A stretch of DNA of 5,401 nt from JAVBNU01 sp031551265 (lineage in GTDB: Bacteria > Cyanobacteriota > Vampirovibrionia > Gastranaerophilales > Gastranaerophilaceae): NCBI GenBank assembly GCA_031551265.1, contig JAVBNU010000006.1, positions 1 to 5,401 on the forward strand, in the 5' to 3' direction. The translations under genes were made by a program, and so were the position numbers. Under the pieces are notes generated by a model. That model made no database searches. It was not told the origin of the DNA and saw only the letters and a program-made list of their open reading frames with translations. How positions within the stretch are numbered: the stretch's first letter is position 1; every line of letters starts with the position of its first letter. This document shows positions 1-4,985 of this stretch, in pieces.

Positions 1-534
1 AGTCGGATATAAACAAAACTTTTCTTTATATTTAGGGTAAGCATGTTGTAACGCCTTATATAATTCTGTTTTGTCACATCGAGCGTTGAATATAATTTCA
101 TAAAGTTTGCTCTGCTCCTCGTCATCGAAAATATCTTTTGATTCTATGTAATTTAGGTAGTTTGCATAGTCATGACAAGGAATATTCGGATATTCATTTT
201 GGCCAAAGATTAATTCTTTAGGAACGTATAATATATTTTCCACACCTAAACTATTTAACACTAACGTCATTTCATCAGCGTTATCATATGATGCGACTAT
301 CACAACATCAAAAAGTTCGGGCAGGTTTTTTAGCTCAAATGGTGAGTATATTTGAATATTATCGATATTCCCGGTGTTATAGTTGTCGAGAAAAAATGCT
401 AATTGTATGTCTTTTCTGCTGTCTTTAATTTCGTTTTTAAGTGTTATGGCTGCAGATTCGGTGCCATAAATCGCGATTTTTGCATCTTTTGCTATTTGAT
501 TTAATAATGTATCGTATTTGCCGGTTTGTAGCAT
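1..534 (-). CDS. Probable FkbM-family methyltransferase, N-terminal part (3' end beyond the window)
   Basis: Only the first 178 residues are present; the frame stays open to the left edge. Residues 18-25 (AKIAIYGT) form a Rossmann-like strand and glycine turn, followed by FFLDN (47-51), YSPFEL (63-68) and DVVIVAS (76-82). This is the layout of the small nucleotide-binding-like domain often found in front of FkbM methyltransferases and in some glycan-modifying enzymes. Residues 136-152, with acidic DDEEQSK then an N-A-R motif, resemble the linker that precedes the FkbM methyltransferase domain in such proteins. The methyltransferase domain itself would lie outside the window, so the activity (O-methylation of a glycan) is inferred. 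The ATG at 534 is chosen because a strong AAGGAG ribosome site lies 5 bases upstream, directly after the stop codon of the preceding gene 11 bases away. It is the last visible gene of the minus-strand glycan operon. A different C-terminal domain, such as a glycosyltransferase, remains possible. Confidence 0.55.
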   Translation of the reverse strand, partial: MLQTGKYDTLLNQIAKDAKIAIYGTESAAITLKNEIKDSRKDIQLAFFLDNYNTGNIDNIQIYSPFELKNLPELFDVVIVASYDNADEMTLVLNSLGVENILYVPKELIFGQNEYPNIPCHDYANYLNYIESKDIFDDEEQSKLYEIIFNARCDKTELYKALQHAYPKYKEKFCLYPT

Positions 535-545
535 TTGTGCTCCTT

Positions 546-1895
546 CTAAACCCGTCTGACATCGACGGTTTGGCCTGTGTAATCTGAGAGTAGTACTTTT
601 AGTGAGGCGTTTGCAACATCGTCTGCGTTTAGCAGTGACTCAAGAGGTTCTTTTCCAAAGTTTTCAAATCTCATTGGTGTTGCTGTTCTCTCAGGGTTTA
701 TGATATTTATTCTGACATTGTCCTCAAAATATTCTTCGGCGAGCGCTTGGGTCAAATTGACCAAGGCGGCTTTGGATGAGGAATATATCGAGTATAGCGC
801 TCTGCCACGCGTGTGAGAGCTTGATGTGTACAGCAGAATGGAACCTTTTGAGTTTTTTAGGTATGGCAAGGACTGCTTAATCACGTTGATTGAGCCGAAA
901 TAATTGATATCGATCTCGGATTTGATATCTTCAATGCTGCGTGATTCAAGTTTACCCATTTTGAGCACTCCCGCTGTGTTTATGATGTAGTCTATCCTAC
1001 TTTCTTTGTTGAAAACTTCTTTGAGAGCATCTTCGACTGATTTTTCGTCGGTGATGTCAATGTTGTTGCTGCGTGAAAAGCCCCAAACTTTTGCTTTGTA
1101 TCTTTGCGCGAGTTTTTTTGTGGCAAGCCCGATACCTCTGCTAGCGCCAAAAATAACAACAACTTTGTCTTTTAAATTTACCAGTTCTTCATTTGGCGGG
1201 ACTGAGGACTTGATTTGGAATAATTTGTCGGCAATGTAGGCGTCTAAAGGATGTGTAATTTTTATATTTGCTTCTTCCCCGTCGACAACAAAAATATCTG
1301 CGAGTCCGTAGTGTTTGACCAGGCCGCAGTCGTCGGTTACGGAGATAGATTTGTCGAACTGTGCGAGTTTATGTGCTTTTTTGATGAGGCTCAATTTGAA
1401 GCATTGAGGGGTTTGGCCGCGCATGTAATTCTTGCGCTGAGGTATGTTTTCGATAATTTTCTTATCATTAATTTGTATAATTGTGTCAGATGAAGGGATT
1501 GCGACGTCGATAGCGTCATATTTTTTTAGGGCTTCGACGCAGTTATCTATTATTTTTTCTGATAAAAACGGTCTTACTCCGTCGTGTATGAGGACATTCG
1601 CTTCAGCATCTTCTATGGCAGAAATTCCGATAAAAGAGCTTTCTTGTCTTGTCGCGCCGCCAATAAGCGCCTTGTACACTTTTTTATAATTGTTTTTAAG
1701 GATTAATGATTTGCAAAAGTCTATGTGATTGCGGTGTATGACAATTATCACATGTGTAATTTTTTCGTTTTTTTCAAAAATTTCGATGGTATGTTCAAGT
1801 ACCGTTTTTCCTGCAACTTTAGTAAATTGCTTTGGTACTTGCGTGTTCATCCGCTCGCCTGTACCTGATGCTAAAATTATACCGTATGTATTCAT
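546..1895 (-). CDS. Bifunctional cytidylyltransferase / SDR-family reductase (CDP-ribitol synthase type, Bcs1/Acs1-like)
   Basis: 449 residues in two domains. Residues 1-225 are an IspD/TarI-type cytidylyltransferase: nucleotide loop GTGERM (11-16) with PKQF after it, HDGVRPF (104-110), RGQTPQCF (159-166), TDDCGLV (187-193) and GEEANIKIT (206-214). Residues 243-449 are a short-chain dehydrogenase/reductase: cofactor loop GASRGIG (250-256), NTAG (306-309), catalytic Ser around 358, Tyr371 and Lys375 in YSSSK, and NPERTATPM (400-408). In Haemophilus influenzae the same fusion (Bcs1/Acs1) reduces ribulose 5-phosphate with NADPH and couples the ribitol 5-phosphate to CTP, giving CDP-ribitol for capsule. 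The same role is inferred here; a related alditol phosphate is possible. Fusion to an SDR, not IspF, argues against an isoprenoid role. The ATG at 1895 is preferred because the nucleotide-binding fold begins there. A GTG at 2009 would add 38 residues that read through the cupin gene in another frame. The ribosome site is weak. Confidence 0.87.
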   Translation of the reverse strand: MNTYGIILASGTGERMNTQVPKQFTKVAGKTVLEHTIEIFEKNEKITHVIIVIHRNHIDFCKSLILKNNYKKVYKALIGGATRQESSFIGISAIEDAEANVLIHDGVRPFLSEKIIDNCVEALKKYDAIDVAIPSSDTIIQINDKKIIENIPQRKNYMRGQTPQCFKLSLIKKAHKLAQFDKSISVTDDCGLVKHYGLADIFVVDGEEANIKITHPLDAYIADKLFQIKSSVPPNEELVNLKDKVVVIFGASRGIGLATKKLAQRYKAKVWGFSRSNNIDITDEKSVEDALKEVFNKESRIDYIINTAGVLKMGKLESRSIEDIKSEIDINYFGSINVIKQSLPYLKNSKGSILLYTSSSHTRGRALYSIYSSSKAALVNLTQALAEEYFEDNVRINIINPERTATPMRFENFGKEPLESLLNADDVANASLKVLLSDYTGQTVDVRRV

Positions 1896-1917
1896 GGAGT
1901 GTTTCTCTTTCTTTGGG

Positions 1918-2241
1918 TTAGTCAAAATATTTGTCATCAATCGTGCTTGGGAGTTTTGCGACCACTGTTGAAGTATTTTCAGCAATACATTCAAAATCTG
2001 TAGATTCACCGGGTTCCATAATTAAAATATCTCCTGCGCCATATTCTACGCCATTGGCTCTGATTTTTCCTGTAATTACGACGGTTATTTCTGTAGCGAT
2101 TTTGTGGTGATGACTTTTTTCATAAAATCCTTTTTCATAGGGTTTCACTGCTATTTCAACGTCTTTTGTTTTGTATAAAGTTGGCTCAAAATCACCTACA
2201 AACCAACCTTTTACCATGTTCTCGATTTTATCTGTTTTCAA
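1918..2241 (-). CDS. Small single-domain cupin protein, TTG start
   Basis: 107 residues. The first cupin motif G(X)5HXH(X)4E(X)6G is matched exactly by G38, H44, H46, E51 and G58, so H44, H46 and E51 are the likely metal ligands. The second motif is recognisable around residues 70-83 (G70, P77, G78), but the usual metal-binding histidine is missing there, so metal binding may be weaker or use another residue. Such small cupins in polysaccharide clusters are often sugar-nucleotide isomerases or epimerases, or accessory proteins of unknown substrate; I cannot tell which. The TTG start at 2241 overlaps the end of the upstream gene by 14 bases and has an AAGGA ribosome site 6 bases in front. The next ATG, at 2217, has no such site. 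The gene ends 22 bases before the CDP-ribitol synthase-like gene, so the two are probably co-translated members of one operon. Confidence 0.8.
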   Translation of the reverse strand: MKTDKIENMVKGWFVGDFEPTLYKTKDVEIAVKPYEKGFYEKSHHHKIATEITVVITGKIRANGVEYGAGDILIMEPGESTDFECIAENTSTVVAKLPSTIDDKYFD

Positions 2242-2959
2242 CTTTATTCCTTTCCAAATATGCTGTTAAATCATCGGGTGTGCCCAAGCCAATCATTTGT
2301 TCTGGTGTAATTTTATATATACCTACGCTTTTACCGTTTTTTACAGCCCAATTGTACACGGGACCTGTGTAAAATTCGCCGTTAGTTCTGTCGTTATTTG
2401 CCATCATGTCAATTGCGGCGTCTACGTAGTCCTGTCCTTTGCTGTAGTAATATATGCCAACTGTCGCGTAAGGGCTAATCGGCGTTTTTTCTTTTATTTC
2501 TACGACTAAATTATCTTCGTTTATTTTTGCGTAACTCCATTTTATATCATCGTTCGGGAATACCAAAATGCTCCCGTCCAAGTGTCTGTTATTGCAGTCA
2601 TCAATGTAGTTTTTGATGTCCATATCGACAAGCTGGTCGCTGTTAGCGATTAGCAGTGGTTCTGAATTATTGATGAATTTTCGTGCAAGTAAAACTGAGC
2701 AAGCATTGCCCTCGGTTACTTTGTCGGTTAAAATAAATTCTACGTTAAATTTTTCTTTAATTTTTTGAACGGTTACACTTTCGCTATAGTAATGTTCTGC
2801 GCGCATTATTAAATGAAATTTAGCATTTTCAACATTTAAATTATTCAAAACATGAAAAATCATCGCCTCGCCTAAAAATTCGATAAAAGGTTTTGGCTTT
2901 GCAAAGTTGGAATTATTAAATCTACTGCCGTAACCGGCCATAGGTATAACTATATTCAT
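2228..2959 (-). CDS. Sugar-phosphate nucleotidyltransferase (NTP transferase family)
   Basis: 243 residues, a single nucleotidyltransferase domain of the glucose-1-phosphate thymidylyltransferase-like superfamily. It has the nucleotide-binding loop AGYGSRF (8-14), the lysine-rich KPKPFIEFLG (21-30), TEGNACSVL (82-90), the metal-binding NSDQLVD (106-112), EIKEK (154-158), NGEFYTGPVYN (193-203) and GLGTPDDL (224-231). There is no C-terminal hexapeptide-repeat acyltransferase domain. Enzymes of this short type in capsule and lipopolysaccharide clusters join an NTP to a sugar phosphate or a related phosphate; in Campylobacter a relative (Cj1416) makes a CDP-linked phosphoramidate precursor. The substrate here cannot be read from sequence. 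It is the first gene of the minus-strand operon. A GAGG ribosome site lies 11 bases before the ATG at 2959, a somewhat long spacing. Its stop codon lies inside the next gene. Confidence 0.83.
   Translation of the reverse strand: MNIVIPMAGYGSRFNNSNFAKPKPFIEFLGEAMIFHVLNNLNVENAKFHLIMRAEHYYSESVTVQKIKEKFNVEFILTDKVTEGNACSVLLARKFINNSEPLLIANSDQLVDMDIKNYIDDCNNRHLDGSILVFPNDDIKWSYAKINEDNLVVEIKEKTPISPYATVGIYYYSKGQDYVDAAIDMMANNDRTNGEFYTGPVYNWAVKNGKSVGIYKITPEQMIGLGTPDDLTAYLERNKVENR
2247..2255 (-). promoter_or_regulatory. Ribosome binding site that fixes the TTG start of the cupin gene
   Basis: Read on the minus strand this is GGAAAGGAA. Its AAGGA core ends 6 bases before the TTG at 2241-2239. The next in-frame ATG, eight codons later, has no purine-rich site at the right distance, so the TTG is the better start. 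The site lies within the coding end of the nucleotidyltransferase gene, which points to translational coupling. Confidence 0.6.
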
Positions 2960-3231
2960 TAAAACTACATCCTCGTTATTATTTAAAAGTACATCATCAA
3001 TGCCGAGATTACAAGCGATTTAACGTTTTATTACGATTTATCTCAGCTTTGTCATTACATTAAGAATTGTTAACGATTATTAAAAGCTTTGAAAAGCTTG
3101 AAAATATTGTTTTTTGCTGTTTTTAAATAAAGTTTCTATCTTGTGTATAGCAATTTTATATACCTGTTTGTTTTTATTTATTTAAGAGAGAATTTATAAA
3201 CTTACAATGCTCCCAAAGAGAGGCAAAAACT
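2960..3231. promoter_or_regulatory. Divergent intergenic region with promoters for both operons
   Basis: These 272 AT-rich bases separate the two operons and must carry the promoters for both. I see no open reading frame or RNA gene here. On the plus strand a weak candidate promoter is TTGCTG (3114-3119), 17 bases, then TATCTT (3137-3142); TATATA at 3157-3162 is another possible -10 with no good -35. No convincing promoter was found for the minus-strand operon. The region contains the tandem octamer AAAAGCTT (3082-3089 and 3092-3099), two related blocks beginning TAACG (3021 and 3071), and a ribosome site AGAGAGG (3217-3223) 8 bases before the ATG at 3232. The promoter positions are guesses; the region's role is secure from the divergent gene layout. 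Confidence 0.6.
3082..3099. repeat. Tandem AAAAGCTT octamer, one helical turn apart
   Basis: AAAAGCTT occurs at 3082-3089 and again at 3092-3099, a 10-base spacing, each containing the palindrome AAGCTT. The arrangement also reads as a small imperfect inverted repeat (AAGCTTT, GA, AAAGCTT). Spacing by one helical turn in a divergent promoter region suits a regulator binding the same face of DNA, but AT-rich sequence can give such a pattern by chance. Confidence 0.35.
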
Positions 3232-4302
3232 ATGGGTATAAACATTAATCTCGGCAACGGGAATAATAACGTTAATGTTAACGGAAACAACACCAACGTT
3301 AACACCGGCGGCGGTAGTAATACTATCAATCTGACCGGTGACAACGGCAATGTGAAAGCCGGCGATGGTAATAACAATGTTACGACTAAGGGCAATAATC
3401 ACTCCATGACGTTGGGTAATGGTGATAACAGCGTAAACAATACCGGCAACGACCACAAGGTAACTCTTGGTAACGGCAACAATAAAGTTAACTCAAGTGG
3501 CAATAATCACAGTCAAAAATTCGGGGATGGCAACAATACCGTAAATAACAAAGGTAACAACTTTTCATCTATTTTCGGTAACGGCAACAACTCCGTAAAT
3601 ACCACCGGCAATACTCACAATCTGTCGTTTGGTGATGGTGACAATAATCTGAAAACAAACGGTAATGATTACACTACGAAATTCGGCAAAGGCAATAATA
3701 CTGTCAATAACACCGGCAATAATTATAATTCCACCTATGGTGACGGTAACAACAACGTCAGCACCAACGGCGATAATCATACAATGCAGTTTGGTAAAGG
3801 TAATAATATTGTTAAAACTCTGGGCAATATATATAACATGATGTTTGGAGGCGGCGACAACAAAGTCGATTCATCAGGTAATAACTACACGCAAACGTTC
3901 GGAGATGGTAACAATACCGTAAACAACAAAGGCGATACCTATAACTCGACTTTTGGTAACGGCAGTAATAATGTAAATGCTTCTGGAAGCACCCATACAC
4001 AGGCATTTGGCAACGGTAATAACACTGTTAAAAATGCAGGTGACACTTACAACATGTCCTTTGGTAGCGGCCAAAACAACGTATCAGCCGACGGCACCGG
4101 ATATGAAATGAGTTTTCAAGGCAGCAGCAACACGGTAAACGGGGAAGAAACCACAAGTTCAAGTTTCTCAATCCCTGCAAAAAATGAAAGCACCGATACT
4201 AATTCCAATACTAGTACAAATGCAAATTCACAAACAAACAAAGGCAAACATAGGCATTCACATTTTCATGGAATCAAAAGTAAATTTAATTTTCATTGCT
4301 AA
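3232..4302 (+). CDS. Asn/Gly-rich repeat protein with 17 x 18-residue repeats, predicted beta-solenoid
   Basis: 356 residues, about a quarter Asn (92 by my count). I do not recognise a named family. Residues 7-312 are 17 uninterrupted 18-residue repeats with consensus Phe/Leu-G-x-G-N-N-x-V-x-x-x-G-N-x-His/Tyr-x-x-x; the last copy is degenerate. Position 6 is Asn in all 17 copies, positions 2, 4 and 12 are Gly in the first 16, position 8 is always Val, Ile or Leu, and position 15 is His, Tyr or Phe in copies 3-16. Stacked identical positions predict a beta-solenoid with two turns and two strands per coil. Residues 313-338 are a Ser/Thr/Asn-rich linker, and residues 340-356 form a basic tail with five His and a final Cys. 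There is no signal peptide or membrane segment. A good ribosome site (AGAGAGG) precedes the ATG by 8 bases. It heads an operon with two small genes. Likely roles are a surface or secreted structural or adhesive protein; this is inference. Confidence 0.85.
   Translation: MGININLGNGNNNVNVNGNNTNVNTGGGSNTINLTGDNGNVKAGDGNNNVTTKGNNHSMTLGNGDNSVNNTGNDHKVTLGNGNNKVNSSGNNHSQKFGDGNNTVNNKGNNFSSIFGNGNNSVNTTGNTHNLSFGDGDNNLKTNGNDYTTKFGKGNNTVNNTGNNYNSTYGDGNNNVSTNGDNHTMQFGKGNNIVKTLGNIYNMMFGGGDNKVDSSGNNYTQTFGDGNNTVNNKGDTYNSTFGNGSNNVNASGSTHTQAFGNGNNTVKNAGDTYNMSFGSGQNNVSADGTGYEMSFQGSSNTVNGEETTSSSFSIPAKNESTDTNSNTSTNANSQTNKGKHRHSHFHGIKSKFNFHC
3250..4167 (+). repeat. 17 tandem 54-bp coding repeats
   Basis: The repeats begin with residues 7, 25, 43, 61, 79, 97, 115, 133, 151, 169, 187, 205, 223, 241, 259, 277 and 295 of the encoded protein. 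There is no insertion or deletion over 918 bases. The copies differ at many third codon positions (GGT/GGC, AAC/AAT) while the amino-acid frame positions are kept, so the array looks old and held by protein-level selection, not freshly expanded. Copies 5-7 and 12-14 are more alike than neighbours, indicating an older seven-unit duplication. Confidence 0.9.
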
Positions 4303-4322
4303 TCACAGAAGGTAAAAAAACT

Positions 4323-4547
4323 ATGTCACAATTTTTTAATGCATCAAAATTTGTTATAACCAGTGCTACAAGTAGTACTATCAATAGTGGTGGCCGACAA
4401 GTTACAAAAAACGAATCGGATAAAAAAACTACCAAAGATTCGTCAAAAAAACAGTCAGCAAACGCACCTAAGGACTTTGAGACCGCACTGCAAAACATTG
4501 ATAATAGATTCAAGAATAATATAAACATGGAGGCGTATAATGCTTAA
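4323..4547 (+). CDS. Small hypothetical protein, 74 residues, polar Lys/Ser/Thr-rich middle
   Basis: I do not recognise this protein. Residues 1-20 are mildly hydrophobic and rich in Ser/Thr/Ala (MSQFFNASKF, then VITSATSSTI), but there is no lysine start plus hydrophobic core as in a Sec signal. Residues 23-50 are highly polar, Lys/Ser/Thr-rich and probably disordered. Residues 50-74 (PKDFETALQNIDNRF onwards) look like a short amphipathic helix. The ATG at 4323 is chosen because AGAAGG (4307-4312) lies 10 bases upstream; an in-frame TTG at 4296 would overlap the end of the repeat-protein gene and has no ribosome site. The gap to the repeat-protein stop is 20 bases, and the gene overlaps the next one by 8 bases, so it is the middle gene of a three-gene operon. 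A disordered N-terminus and helical C-terminus would suit an export substrate, chaperone or assembly factor, but no family supports this. Confidence 0.7.
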   Translation: MSQFFNASKFVITSATSSTINSGGRQVTKNESDKKTTKDSSKKQSANAPKDFETALQNIDNRFKNNINMEAYNA

Positions 4548-4881
4548 TAAAATACCTCAAACTTCACCAATAAAAGCTACAGCACCCACCAATATACCAA
4601 AGAACAAGAGTAAGGGTGCGACACAGACTTTTGATTCGACGAGCTCGGTGAAAGGCGATTCGTTTGAAAGATTGGTACAACAATCAAGCACTGGGATACC
4701 GTTTTCGCAGCTTACCGCTCATAGACAAGAAGGCGAGTTCTCCAAGGATGCTGCGGCTTTAGCCGAACATCAAATTGACTATCGTAACAATATTATGATC
4801 AATGAGTTCACATCAACAGCTGCGGTGATGGCCAGTATTTCAGGCGGCAAGACTGTTTTGGACTATGCTAACGCCGGTTAA
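4540..4881 (+). CDS. Small hypothetical protein, 113 residues, disordered N-terminus and helical C-terminus
   Basis: I do not recognise this protein. Residues 1-38 are rich in Pro, Thr, Ser and Lys and look disordered. Residues 39-62 (GDSFERLVQQ onwards) may form a short helix. Residues 65-113 look helical, with ALAEHQIDYRNNIMINEF (73-90) followed by an Ala/Gly/Ser-rich stretch (92-103) and the end VLDYANAG. No signal peptide or clear membrane segment is visible. The general plan (short, leaderless, polar N-terminus, helical C-terminus) recalls rod and needle subunits of flagellar or type III export systems, but I see no diagnostic motif and no such genes nearby, so this is only a resemblance. 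The start is well supported by GGAGG (4529-4533) 6 bases before the ATG, inside the end of the preceding gene. It is the last gene of the operon; a hairpin terminator begins 23 bases after its stop. Confidence 0.75.
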   Translation: MLNKIPQTSPIKATAPTNIPKNKSKGATQTFDSTSSVKGDSFERLVQQSSTGIPFSQLTAHRQEGEFSKDAAALAEHQIDYRNNIMINEFTSTAAVMASISGGKTVLDYANAG

Positions 4882-4904
4882 TTTTTAATGAATTGTAAAT
4901 AAAT

Positions 4905-4950
4905 ATTACAGATATAAAAAATATTGAATTTTTATATCTGTAATTTTGTT
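4905..4950 (+). terminator. Rho-independent terminator of the repeat-protein operon
   Basis: A perfect 16-bp inverted repeat (4905-4920 with 4929-4944) encloses an 8-base loop and is followed by a T-rich run (TTTTGTTT, 4944-4951 region). The stem is AT-rich, so its length, not its GC content, gives stability. Its position, 23 bases after the stop of the last gene and before the next ribosome site, fits an operon end. The A-run on the left arm could also let it act weakly in the other direction. Confidence 0.75.
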
Positions 4951-4985
4951 TATATATGTGTAGTGTAAAAAACAACGAGGTATGT

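Noticed and set aside
1006..1971. Plus-strand frames of about 80 codons opposite the cytidylyltransferase/reductase gene
   Set aside because: They lie antisense to a well-supported gene with intact motifs and encode no recognisable protein.
1896..2009. A 38-residue N-terminal extension of the cytidylyltransferase/reductase from a GTG at 2009
   Set aside because: It overlaps most of the end of the cupin gene in another frame, and the conserved nucleotide-binding fold begins exactly at the ATG at 1895.
2965..2970. A minimal ATG-TAG start-stop element between the ribosome site and the start of the nucleotidyltransferase gene
   Set aside because: It sits only a few bases from the ribosome site and could affect initiation, but a six-base match in AT-rich DNA is easily chance.
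3202..3456. Minus-strand open frames across the repeat gene (also 3174-3395, 3565-3780, 3812-4006 and 3874-4074)
   Set aside because: They arise because the plus-strand repeats have a 54-base period and biased codons, which leave the complementary frames open. They have no ribosome sites or recognisable domains.
3232..4302. RTX calcium-binding toxin or adhesin
   Set aside because: The unit is 18 residues, not 9, every position expected to be calcium-binding Asp is Asn, and no type I secretion signal or transporter gene is visible.
4296..4322. TTG start at 4296 for the 74-residue protein
   Set aside because: It overlaps the end of the repeat-protein gene and has no ribosome site, while the ATG at 4323 has AGAAGG at a good distance.
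4540..4881. Flagellar rod or type III inner-rod subunit
   Set aside because: Only the size and general layout fit. No diagnostic motif is present and no flagellar or type III gene lies in the window.
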